A stretch of 64,000 bases of DNA from Apoderus coryli (taxonomy: Eukaryota > Arthropoda > Insecta > Coleoptera > Attelabidae): positions 1,804,563 through 1,868,562 of the forward strand of contig OU452212.1 of assembly GCA_911728435.2 (NCBI GenBank), in the 5' to 3' direction. Positions 34,969-46,400 of this stretch are shown in pieces. Position numbers and translations under genes: made by a program. The first letter of the stretch is position 1, and the number at the start of each line of letters is the position of its first letter. A model generated the notes under the pieces. It did no database searches and had not been told where the DNA came from. It saw only the letters and a program-made list of their open reading frames with translations.

Positions 34969-36527
34969 ATTTAGAAATTTAAAAGTGGGAAAACACATCT
35001 GCAAACTAGAAAATAAGGGAGGGCAAGTGACTACCAACAAGGATGAAATTATATAATTGTCGAAGACTTCTATGAAGAACTTTATAGAAAACCAGATGAA
35101 GAAGAGGTACCTATCCCCAGAATACTGAACCAGGGCTCTGAAGATGTACCAGACATAACCTACTGTGAAGTAAGAAAGGCGGTGTCTGAGATGAAGAATA
35201 ATAAGTCACCAGGAGAAGACCAAATTGTTATAGAGGCAGTAAAGGAAGGTGGGCACATAGTTATTAAAGCCCTATGTAAATTATTTAATGAATGTCTACA
35301 TCAGGAGTGACACCTTCAAAGTGGAATAACGCCACTATAGTAATAATGCACAAGAAGGGGAACATTGGTAATCTAGCAAATTACAGACCCATTAGTCTCC
35401 TATCTCACTTGTATAAACTATTTATGAAGATCATTGCTAAACGCCTAACTCCAAAATTAGATTTTTACCAGCCGAAAGAACAGGCAGGATTTCGAGCAGG
35501 GTACGGTACAAATGACCATTTACATACAATCAAGACCCTTATAGAAAAATCAACAGAATATAATAAACCTCTCATCCTTGTTTTCGTAGACTATGAAAAA
35601 GCTTTTGACTCAATCAGCCAAAAACATATGCTCAAATCATTAACAGACTGCAGAATTGATTACAGGTACATTGCACTGATTAAGGGTATATATGAGAAAG
35701 CAACGGCGTGTGTAAGATTACATAAAAGCACAAGAACATTCCGAATAGAACAAGGTGTACGTCAAGGAGATACCCTTTCTCCGAAGCTGTTCACCACACT
35801 GCTCGAATATGCCTGTAAGAAAATTGAATGGGGGGAAATGGGCCTAAATATAGACGGTGAAAGATTAAATAACTTAAGATTTGCAGACGATATCGTCCTT
35901 ATCACCGACCGTATAGATCAAGAGTCCATGATGTTGGAAAAATTATACAATGCTTCAAGGGAAGTTGGCCTAAGAATTAATTTTGCAAAGACGCAAGTCA
36001 TGACAAACCTAGTCCCCAGTGAAAACATAACTGTTGGAAGCAAATCTATTGAACAGGTCACCGCCTACAAATATTTGGGTCATGAGATCCGAATAGGACG
36101 GGACAACCAGACGTGCGAACTTCTCCGGAGAGTAGGCTTGGGGTGGACATCTTTTGTAAGATTAAAGTATGTTTTCAAGTCGGATATTCCCATCAGTCTA
36201 AAACGACAAGTATACCATCAGTGCGTATTACCAGTGATGACATACGGAGCCGAAACATTGACACTTACAAAAAAGTCAGCAAAGAAACTGGGCCGGCCAC
36301 GTAGCTAGAAGAACTGACGGAAGATGGTCTAAAAAACTATTGGAGTGGCGCCAGAGGCACGAAGCTTATCGTAGTAGAGGGCGCCCCCCCACACCATGGA
36401 CCGATGACATCAAAAGAATCTGTGGTAATTGGATACAAATGGCTCAAGATAGAGCAGAGTGGCAAAATAAACGAGAGGCTTATGTTCAGCAGTGGACTAC
36501 TATAGCTGAGTGATGATGATGATGATG
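34969..36527 (+). mobile_element. 5'-truncated RTE-type LINE with target duplication
   Basis: ATTCATTTTC at 34,959-34,968 is repeated at 36,528-36,537, directly flanking the element, and the host repeat continues across the gap as in the uninterrupted copy at 11,257-11,400. The element ends in a (TGA)n tail, TGATGATGATGATGATGA, immediately after its stop codon, as RTE elements do. Confidence 0.88.
34985..36513 (+). pseudogene. RTE-clade reverse transcriptase, frameshifted
   Basis: This encodes the reverse transcriptase that copies LINE RNA at the target site. Upstream reading GGQVTTNKDEII and VEDFYEELYRKPDEE leads into EVRKAVSEMKNNKSPGEDQI. A one-base deletion near 35,305 shifts to the 338-codon frame 35,292-36,308, which carries LANYRPISLLSHLYKLF, FVDYEKAFDSISQ, GVRQGDTLSPKLF and LRFADDIVLI (FADD about residues 197-200). 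Another shift lies near 35,050. After LTLTKKSAKK about 70 codons seem deleted and the frame changes to WAGHVARRTDGRWSKKLLEW ... QWTTIAE, stopping at 36,511-36,513. The endonuclease domain is missing. The pattern matches nematode and insect RTE elements. Confidence 0.88.
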
Positions 36528-36592
36528 ATTCATTTTCTCTATTAGTTTAAATTATTAAATTAGTTCCCGCTAATTCAAAATGGTTACACAAG

Positions 36593-36775
36593 CGTCAAAA
36601 CACACTAATAACATAATATGTATTTATAGTTTATCTATGACTTTTTTACTTTAAAAATAACTCAAAACGATAAAGTTACATTTTTTTTCAATATATTATA
36701 TTACTCCACATATAGGGTGGAACCCTGACAAGAAAATCATGCAATGTCACTAACTTGATACGTAATAAATGAAAC
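36593..36775 (+). repeat. right half of the repeat split by the 33,892-36,583 insertion
   Basis: It matches 28,855-29,030 in the same orientation, with small indels. Confidence 0.6.
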
Positions 36776-38569
36776 CGGATATTATAGGTACAACGATTCG
36801 GCATTTTAAAATTTTAGGCTAGCTGTGTAGCTGCGCAAACTGGTATTTACGCCAGCTGTGCCTTCGTATAAACACTTTTCCGCGCCAGTTCAACGCTATA
36901 ATCGACCAGCGCAAGAGCTGTTAGAGAACTCATCTATTTTTCCTGGACTGTGGCATCCGCGTACTTTCCGTCGTAACTCCTAACGCCAACTTGTACTCAG
37001 AGGGGTTTTCTCATCTTAATTCAAGACCAAAGGCGAAACTCCCGTTATACTTCTATCGCGTATTCATTTTCTACTCCAAAGTTGTCCCTTCTTTCCAATT
37101 TCTTTGTTGGAATATGGAATCACCCAATACACTCACGTCACATTGTTACAAATACAATAATAGATTGTCAAATAAATTAATAGATTGTCAAGTTAGTTTT
37201 TAAATAGTTCTCGTTAATAAAAGTTAATATCTAGTTTTATAGTTGTATATAATTTGTAAAATATCCATAAACAAGTCTCTGCTGCATCATTCTTCCTCCA
37301 ACATATTAATCACCTCGTCTCCTAATCACAGTAACATTTTCTTTGATATTACAAATTCGAACCTAGAACTTTCTGCATGCGAAGTGCACGCTCTATCAAT
37401 GACGCCAAAAGTCCTTTACCAAATTACTGTATTATATCGTTGATTGAAATATTTAAATTAATTAATAATATTAAATATTTCAATGAACGATTATATGCTA
37501 ATAAGAGTGATGAAATTCAATTTTGATTTATTAACATAAACAATGAATCAATTTGAATTACGTAATTTTTGAACAACCATTGTACGTAGATATTAAAAAT
37601 TTTTTATTTTTTTCTTAGGTAGGTACCTACTCATTGGAGGTGGGCGGCCGATGAAAGCTCCGTCAACAATTTTGTTGTGGGTATTTCATTTCCAATTATA
37701 TGCAGTAAACGGTGAAACATTGCATAATGACGATGACATTTCTTGTAGCAAATAATAATTATTTTAATGATGTTAAAAACCTCAAATGGAGTTTAAAACT
37801 ACTGGTGAAACTAGACAGAGTGTCTCGTAAGTCATGGACTAAACCAAAGGAGGTTATAGAGGAGGTCATTTGTGATAAAAAAAAGTTCATAATATAGGGA
37901 GCGATTTCACGGTTTTTAAAAAATCTATTTTGACAAATAATATACTGTAAATCAAATATCTACTGACAATAATTATTCTACTACATAGTCAGTAAATCTG
38001 TATTGCGATAACTCAGATCTTGAGAGATAAATATGGACGGTAGCAGTGTAAAAATAAGGGATAGTGAAACTACTCTGAAATCTCTCACTCAGCTTCGGAC
38101 GCCACTCTTTCTTGCAGGCAGTTGGGGTCTCGATTGGTTCTGATTCATTACCTGTAGAAGAGCTCTGCCCTCTTGGTATTTGGATAAAATACATTAATGA
38201 CGCTCCAATCTTTATTACACTAGTAAATCTAACGGGTAACAGTAATATAGTATCCTATCCCTATCCGTATAATATTGGCTCTATCTATTTCACTGTATCT
38301 AAGTAAACATAATGTAGAACACAACGGGCATACAAAGCCATTAGAACAATAAACAATGTCTGCTACTTAGCATTTTGTAAGTACATAAACTATCACCATA
38401 TTGCATAATAGAACCGTTAAGCACCTGTTTTCGTAGTTTACATTTATATATATTTTGTATTGGATAAAATAAATATATTTAACGTGTAATTAGAAGTTGC
38501 TAATTTATTCTACTATCTACTACCGTAGTGTAGATTTTTCTACATTATTAGGTATTATGGTTTTTGTAT
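36776..38569. other. gene-free stretch
   Basis: No exon or element is recognised. The short ORFs near 36,991, 37,243 and 38,112 are not protein-like. Confidence 0.45.
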
Positions 38570-40310
38570 CTATGGACCTTTTATTAAAATTCAAGGTGCT
38601 TTATCGGTGAAATCGTTTGGCTGACAAGAAACCTTACGAATCTAATTTGTAGGTAATTCAGATTAGTTCATTTTTGTATATTAAACCTTTTCTTCAAAAC
38701 AGTATAATTTTCGAGCTATACCTATAAGTAACAAATTGCAAAAATGCGCTTTTTTATCGATTTTATTAAAATTCAAGGTGCTGTATCGGCGAAATCGTTT
38801 GACTGAGAAGAAATCTTACGAATCTAGGTTGTAGGTAATTTACTTTAGTTTATTTTTGTATATTAAAACTTTTTTCAAAAGAGTATATTTTTCGAGCTAT
38901 AAGCAACAAAATGCAAGAATGCGCTTTTTTATCGATTTTCTTAAAATTCAAGGTGCTTTATCATCGAAATCGTTTGGCTGAGAAGAAATCTTACAAATCT
39001 AGGTTGTAGGTAATTTACTTTAGTTCATTTTTGTATATTAAAACTTTTTTTCAAAATAGTATATTTTTCGAGCTATAAGCAACAAAATGCAAGAATGCGC
39101 TTTTTTCGCGATTTTCTTAAAATTCAATGTGCTTTATCAGCGAAATCGTTTGGCTGAGAAGAAATCTTACCAATCTAGGTTTTAGGTAATTTACTTTAGT
39201 TCATTTTTGTATATTAAAACTTTTTTTCAAAAGAGTATATTTTTCGAGCTATAAGCAACAAAATGCAAGAATGAGCTTTTTTCGCGATTTTCCTAAAATT
39301 CAATGTGCTTTATCAGCTGAGAAGAAATCTTATGAAGCTAGGTTGTAGGTAATTTACTTTAGTTCATGTTTGTACATTAAAACTTTTTTTCAAAAGACTA
39401 TATTTTTCGAGCTCTAAGCAACAAAATGCAAGAATGCGCTTTTTTATCGATTTTCTTAAAATTCAAGGTGCTTTCACGGATAAATCGTTTGGTTAAGAAG
39501 AAATCTTACGAATCTAGGTTGTAGGTAATTTACTTTAGTTCATTTTTGTATATTAAACCTTTTTCAAAACAGTATATTTTTCGAGCTATACGCAACAAAA
39601 TGCAAGAATGCGCTTTTTTCGCGATTTTCTTAAAATTCAATGTGCTTTATCAGCGAAATCGTTTGGCTGAGAAAAAATCTTACCAATCTAGGTTTTAGGT
39701 AATTTACTTTAGTTCATTTTTGTATATTAAAACTTTTTTTCAAAAGAGTATATTTTTCGAGCTATAAGCAACAAAATGCAAGAATGCGCTTTTTTCGCGA
39801 TTTTCTTAAACTTCAATGTGCTTTATCAGCGAAATCGTTTGGCTGAGAAGAAATCTTACGAATCTAGGTAGTAGGTAATTTACTTTAGTTCATTTTTGTA
39901 TATTAAAACTTTTTTTCAAAATAGTATATTTTTCGAGCTATAAGCAACAAAATGCAAGAATGCGCTTTTTTCGCGATTTTCTTAAAATTCAACGTGCTTT
40001 ATCAGCGAAATCGTTTGGCTGAGAAGAAATCTTACGAATCTAGGTAGTAGGTAATTTACTTTAGTTCATTTTTGTATGTTAAAACTTTTTCAAAACAGTA
40101 TATTTTTCGAGCTACAAGCAAAAAACGGCAAGAATGTGCTTTTTTCGCGATTTTCTTAAAATTCAATGTGCTTTATCAGTGAAATCGTTTGGCTGAGAAG
40201 AGAATCATTTATAGAGTTTAGTTCATTTTTGTATATAATAACTTTTTTTCAAAACAGTATATTTTTCGAGTTATAAGCAACGAAATGCAAAAATGGGTTT
40301 TTTTCGCGAT
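38570..40310 (+). repeat. tandem array of ten ~176-bp satellite units
   Basis: The unit is anchored by TTAAAATTCAAKGTGCTTTA, with anchors starting at 38587, 38768, 38943, 39119, 39295, 39458, 39632, 39808, 39984 and 40158. Spacings are mostly 174-176 bp, with one of 163 (internal deletion) and one of 181. Other constant parts are ATCGTTTGGCTGAGAAGAAA and GTATATTTTTCGAGCTATAA. Neighbouring units differ at scattered positions. It shows no coding sequence. Confidence 0.95.
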
Positions 40311-40542
40311 TTTTTTGCTGATTTTTCAAAACGCATCGCTTTTTCGAGGTGGCAAAGTTAAAAATCGAATTAAGCATCCCAAAAAACAAATGAGAAAAAG
40401 TGGCGTATTATTCCAGCCCCATTCCTGTGTACCAAGTTCGGTTCCCCGTTTAAAAGAAAAACGTATTTTGACATTAGCGACCTCCGGGCCCCTTTGGGGC
40501 CAGGGCCCGTGTTCCTGGAACACACTGCCAGATACGCCACTG
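40311..40542 (+). repeat. GC-rich terminal segment next to the satellite, ending ATACGCCACTG
   Basis: Right after the last unit, sequence becomes GC-rich (GGGCCCCTTTGGGGCCAGGG) and ends CCAGATACGCCACTG at 40,542. Read inward this is CAGTGGCGTATCTGG, a common DNA-transposon terminus in insects. The ORF across it is probably accidental. A left terminus before 38,570 was not found. Confidence 0.5.
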
Positions 40543-40854
40543 CTTCAAAAAGAGAATAATGTATGGCTATGCTGTCAGAAATAAATTTACAGGCGTGTTG
40601 GGCCCGAAATCGAAAGTGGTGTCTTTCTCTCCCTATCTGGAGAACACATTTTCAAAACTGCATAACTTATTATTAAGAAAATAAACAATATCTGTCTAGG
40701 TATATTCATATATTTGTGTGAAATGTGTGACATAAGGAAAGACACAACATAATAAATGGATAACAAAGCAGTATTTATTTGAAAATTACATTTGAAAACG
40801 AGACAGTTTAAAACAATTCATTCTGATTTCGCACATTTATTGAAAATACGTGGA
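40543..40854. other. gene-free stretch
   Basis: Nothing recognised. Confidence 0.4.
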
Positions 40855-41269
40855 TAGGGATGCTGACGATACTTCGATACTTTGAGAGTATCGATACTTT
40901 TGCTGCAATATCGAGTATTTTTGGTATCGATACTTTTAGAACGATACCAAGTTGGTATCGATACTTTCGTAGCAGTATCGGTATCGAAAATAATTATTGT
41001 ACATTCTACTGCTACCACCATTTCTGAATTATTTTCTTCAGTGTTTTTTTTTCTTTGGCGATCAAGAAGGTTGGCGACCACTGTCTTATGTTATGTAACA
41101 TAAAATCTAATATACATTCAACAGTTTTATTGTTAAAAGTGTTGTGTACAGTTTCGATACCGATACCTAAGAATACTTTTTAGACTAGTATCGGTAGGAA
41201 TGGATACTTGGCAAAAAGTATCGGTATTGGTATTGGTATCGATACTTTTTATTTTTTTTAGCATCTCTA
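40855..41269. mobile_element. hAT-type MITE with ATCGATAC-rich ends
   Basis: The left end TAGGGATGCT and the reverse complement of the right end, TAGAGATGCT, are inverted repeats with one mismatch. Flanks TACGTGGA (40,847-40,854) and TATGTGGA (41,270-41,277) form an 8-bp target duplication with one change, as hAT elements make. The interior carries about fifteen GTATCGATAC / GGTATCG motifs clustered at both ends. No transposase is present. Confidence 0.8.
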
Positions 41270-43159
41270 TATGTGGACATTTTATTTTATATCCTATACA
41301 GATTGTCTCAAACTCGTCGCAACAAATTAGGTATGTAATTGCACCATAACTATCTTTTTTATAACCATTTCCCAATTAACGGAGATCAATCACAAACACC
41401 ACATAAATCAAACTTAAAACGCCCCTTTTTGCCTGCTCCCTGCTCTATATCTGTCCTTTTTTAACTCACTTTAATAACATTTGCTTACAATCATTGCGGT
41501 GGTAGGAGACGCTATAGCGGGTACAGGTAGGCCATATTGGTATGCGACCTCTGTCATTTGACGTGCTTTCAAGATTTCGTGTTTTTTGGACGGTTATTTA
41601 ACAATATACTATAATGGTGTTCTGTGCTTTGCGTAGTTGCAGTAGTAGAAGTGAAATTGACAAGAAAATATCAGGAATACGTTTCATAGGTATGTATTAA
41701 ATATTGTAAACATTGTATATGGACGTATTCAGTGTTTATATGTAGGCGACTAAATACGTTAATACCAGGATGTATAATTTACTTAATTAAAAATTAATTG
41801 GAAACTAGATAGTAGAATGAGAGAAACGAGGCACCACCAAATGAATTGTCACAGCTTTGCCTCACTTCTCATATACACCCGCAAAGGTTGAACACAATGT
41901 CAAAGAGGTTCCATACTATAGAAAAAAAAAACTTCCCCCTCCACGGCCTCACAATTTTGTTGTACATTAACATTAATGGAATACACTAAAGTTGAAATAT
42001 GTGACAGATTTTGTTTGCCTATTATAGTAACAGAATTAATTAACATTAAGAAATAATAATAAAGGAAAACGATGAATGTATATCATATAATAACTAAATA
42101 AACAACTCCTTCCTAAAATGGTTAGAATGAATAACGGTTTGTTCTCTAAAATTTGTATACATTGTACAATTCGGAATAATACGAGTGGAGCATTACTTAA
42201 ATATTTATTATCCCAAAACAATAAGCTTCCATTTGAAGAAAACTATATTTACTCAGGCCGCAAACTACATCAAAAGAATTAATTATCAAAGTAATTAAAG
42301 GCGTTGTGGATAACCTCTCTTTGTTTGTACCTCGCATTTACGTTTATTCTTTAATTTCTCTGTTTCTTATTCATATTTTTATTTCAAAAGAAAAAAAAAT
42401 AATAGAGAATAATGGATATGAAGATAAATAGATATAGATATAATCTGAGTGACGTACATTGTCGAGAAATCCTAGTCCAATTATATTTCCTTTAATTATT
42501 TCCGTAAAACGTAAAATAATATAAATCTATACTTTAAAAGACACGGTATTATAAAGATATATTAAAGCCATAATTATATCAAAAATCGATCCCCACATTC
42601 AAATATTTAGTAAATCACAACGAAATGGAAAAAATAAAATATATCAATGTAAATAATTGGATAGCAGCATAAAATAATAATTCATTTCCTTTTATAATGT
42701 AATCAGTAATCACATAATACAAATAAATAAACCAAAGTAAACTAAATTTCTACCGTTGGTACAATAGCTATATTACCTATAAAACATATTGACATCCATG
42801 GATGCAATTAGTAAATTTAGCCAATCGTTACTATATAGTTATAAAATAATTTACTAATCTCTCATCTTCATGCATTATTGGTTGATTATCTCGGACTATT
42901 AATAACTTTACCGAGATATTGCTTGAAATTCAAATTTGTATTGATGAGAAAGGCGAAGGTCAAATTGGTTTTAGGCCAAATATCAGATGTATACATTCAA
43001 CCTCACTTTAGTTCACGGTCTGTTACACAGTCAATTCATCGTTCCATACGAAAACAATTGAATTTACAGAAACTCCTCACATCAGTTCTACTCATGTAAA
43101 TGGTAAATGGAAAGCATTCGTTATGTCATAACGTCAACGATAAAAGTCAATCTCATAAA
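41270..43159. other. AT-rich intergenic stretch upstream of RpLP0
   Basis: Apart from the THAP-like segment at 41,614 nothing is recognised. The last few hundred bases should hold the RpLP0 promoter, but no TATA box or other core element could be placed with confidence. Confidence 0.45.
41614..41699 (+). pseudogene. possible THAP-domain first exon, degenerate
   Basis: ATG 41,614 reads MVFCALRSCSSRSEIDKK then ISGIRF, resembling the start of THAP zinc-binding domains (MVxxC...C..R...ISFHRFP). The segment runs into ATAG|GTATGT, a plausible donor. The family's FHR would need one extra base before ATAGG, so either the exon has a one-base deletion or the match is chance. No second exon was found. 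Confidence 0.25.
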
Positions 43160-43441
43160 GTCAAAGTCAAATTTCGTTCATTGCGCCAGTGTTTTTTGCC
43201 GAGGTATGTTGTCTTTATTTAAGTTGCCAAAATTTTTCTAATTTATCTGAATAATCTTATGAAGTTTTAAAGATAAAATATTAAATAATCGTAGACAATA
43301 ATGTCTACAATAAAAGTGAATAAATATTTTCGCTATATTTTTTATATTTGAACTTGGAGGTTGTTATAATCATGGATGACTAAAATATGTTTGTGTTGTT
43401 ACAGTTCTTAAATTCTACAAGAGTCCCTAGCTACATAAAAG
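43160..43441 (+). promoter_or_regulatory. RpLP0: RpLP0 5' UTR: noncoding exon 1, intron, and leader
   Basis: A likely noncoding first exon ends GCCGAG at 43,203 before the donor GTATGT. The intron ends TTGTTACAG at 43,404, and 37 nt of leader precede the ATG at 43,442. The exon 1 start is uncertain. Pyrimidine-rich TTTCGTTCATT around 43,172 could be the transcription start of a terminal-pyrimidine mRNA, but this is not proven. Confidence 0.55.
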
Positions 43442-46400
43442 ATGGGTAGGGAGGACAAGGCTACGTGGAAGTCTAATTACTTCACCAAACTTATTGTAAG
43501 TACTTATCAGATTTATTTATTTTTCAAGTATCGACATATTTTTCATGATGATCATTTTTCGTCTCTTAATGTCCTTCGTTCCGTGCTATTGCTAGAAATA
43601 GTTGAACCCTTTAGTACGTGAAAGACGCCTGTGGATAATTATACTGAAATTCTTCTAAACACCTTAAATTAATATACTTTTAAATAAACATGTTATAATA
43701 GGCTTGTACTGTTTTGTAGCAATTGTTGGAAGACTATCCCAAGTGTTTCATTGTGGGCGCTGACAATGTCGGCTCCAACCAAATGCAACAGATCCGTATG
43801 TCCCTCAGGGGCACCGGTATTGTCCTTATGGGCAAAAACACCATGATGCGGAAAGCCATCAAAGGTCATTTAGAGAGGAATCCAGCTTTAGAAAAATTGT
43901 TGCCACATATTAAAGGTAATGTGGGTTTCGTATTCACTAGAAGCGATCTCGTTGAGGTAAGTTGTTTAGAAAACTAATAATGCTAAGAATCTGTAATTAT
44001 TAGTTATTGTTTTAGGTTCGTGACAAATTGTTGGAAAACAAAGTCAGCGCTCCAGCTAGAGCAGGAGCTATCGCCCCATTACCTGTTGTGGTACCAGCCC
44101 AAAATACAGGTCTCAGTCCCGATAAAACATCTTTCTTCCAAGCTTTGAGTATTCCAACCAAAATTTCCAAAGGTAAGTGTATTCACAATCTTCTTCTTCT
44201 TCGACTGCCTATCCACTATTGTTGGATGTTGGCGACCATATTTCCATACATTTCTCTGTCGGTTGCTGTGTGGACCAACTCTCCTATCGTTCTTAACCCC
44301 GTCCAATCTCTTATATTTCTTAACCATGACATTTGCTTTCTGCCTATCCCTCGCTTTCCCTCTATTTTTCCTTGTACAATAAGTTGCAGCATTTGATATT
44401 TTGAGTTTCTCATTATATGTCCAAAATACGATGTTTTCTTCTTTTTGACATTAAGCATTAACTCACGGTCACTGCAGATTCTTCTTAAAATTTCATCGTT
44501 GGTTACTCTGTCTGTCCATGGCACCCTTAGCATTCTACGATACATCCACAATTCAAATGCTTCTATTTTGTTGACGGAAGATGACTTCAATGTCCAGGTC
44601 TCTGCGCCGTAGAGCAACACCGACCATACATAACATTTGGCATAACGTAATCTTAGCTTTAATTTAATGTCACGACTAGTTAGCACATTTCTAAATTTAA
44701 AAAAGTTATTTCGAGCTGTTTCAATTCTACATTTAATTTCTTTGTCATTATCCCAATCTTCATGCAGCCAGCTACCTAGATATTTATATTGTGCTACACG
44801 TTCTAATGTTTGGCCGTCTGCTATTAATCTTGCATTGTTGTATGGGAGCCTTCTTCTGCTTACTATCATGAACTTTGTTTTGTTGCTATTTATTTTAAGA
44901 CCATAATCCGTACCAACACGAACCAGCTCATCGATCATTTGTTGCAGATCTTCAATATTATCCGCAATTAGGACAGAGTCATCTGCATATCTAACGTTGT
45001 TTATATATACCCCATTTACCTTAATTCCAACATTTTTATCTTCCGTGATTTCTTTAAAGATGGTTTCCGAATAAAGATTAAATAGAAGAGGTGATAGTAT
45101 GCAACCTTGTCTTACGCCTCTACATATGATAATATCTTCAGTTGTAAAGTCATTTGTTTTTATATGAGCAGATTGATGCCAGTACAGACTCTGTATACAA
45201 CGAATGTCTTTGTCGTCTAAGCCTGCTTTTTTTAATATGTCGATTAGTTTATCATGACTTACTCTGTCAAAGGCCTTTTCAAAGTCCACAAAACATATGA
45301 AGACATCCTTCTGAACATCTCTGCAGTTTTGTATGAGCACACGCACACTGAAAAGTGCTTCCCTGGTTCCCATCCCACTTCTAAATCCAAATTGACTATC
45401 TGCAATATTGTCCTCACACTTGCGGTAAATTCGGTTGTGTAGGACCCTAAGGAATATTTTAAGGGCATGACTCATTAGACTAATTAAACGGTGGTCTCCG
45501 CATTTCTTTGCTTTGCTTTTCTTTGGAAGTGGAATAAACGTGGATTTGAGCCAGTCTGCCGGATAACGACCCTCATTATAAATTTTGTTAAAAATTACTT
45601 CTAAAAGAGAAAGATTGTCTTCATCAATAAGTTGGATAATCTCTGCTGGCAAGTCATCAGGGCCAACTGCCTTATTTTTTTTGGCTTGTTTTAAGGCATG
45701 ACGAATTTCATCCTTTGTTATTTCAGGACCCGTACGAGTTATTACGTTGTTATCTACGTTGTTATCTTTTTCTAAATGTGTTCTTTCATTATCTTGAAAG
45801 AGTTCTCTAACGTAGTTCGCCCAATGTCTTGCTTTTTCCTCCTTCTCGATAATAATTTCGTCGTTATTGTTGACAAGTACTGTAGGTGCTCTGGTTTTGT
45901 ATATTCCAGCAGCCTCTTTAAGTTTACTGTGTTCTCCTTTGGTGTCATGTAAAGCTTGTAGATTTTCTATTGTTTGGCATTCCTCCTTTAGCCAGTTGGC
46001 TTTGGCTTTTCGAATTTCTGATCTTATAACATTATTTAATCGTCGATACTCTTGCACATTTAGATTTTTGTAGTGTCTTCTTTCATCCATTAATTGAAGA
46101 ATACTATCTGTTATCCATTTTTTCTTAGGAGTTGCCTTTCTATATCCTAACTTATTTTGTGCCACCGTATTTAAGGTTACTTTTACTTCTTCCCATAATT
46201 GATTGTTGTCCAGTTCTTCCTGTTTGTCTTTAATTTCGTTCAATCTTCGATTAATTTCATTTTGTAGTTCCGTCCTAACTGTATCATTCATAAGATTTTC
46301 AGTTGCCAAGGCTTTTTGCTTACAAGATGTGCGTCTTACTAGCGATAGTTTAAGTCTAAATGAAGATAAAAGGAGAACATGATCAGACGGTACATCAGCT

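Larger units (their letters stand above)
33892..36583 (+). repeat. dispersed repeat insertion interrupted by a nested LINE
   Basis: This copy of the family also seen at 10,985-11,490 splits another repeat. The left flank (33,843-33,891) and right flank (36,593-36,775) are contiguous at 28,806-29,030. ACAAGTGT before and ACAAGCGT after look like an 8-bp target duplication with one change. Within it, positions 34,195-34,740 match 6,600-6,965 inverted. The RTE LINE at 34,969-36,527 is inserted in it. Confidence 0.6.

Noticed and set aside
38570..40310. Regularly spaced repeats suggestive of a CRISPR array
   Set aside because: The ~176-bp period has no short repeat/unique spacer structure; whole units are repeated, which is a satellite.
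40285..40584. 99-codon plus-strand ORF after the satellite array
   Set aside because: It runs from the last satellite unit through a GC-rich transposon end and its terminal repeat; no protein-like pattern.
44667..46073. Several plus-strand ORFs within the RpLP0 intron
   Set aside because: They are antisense shadows of the LINE ORF.
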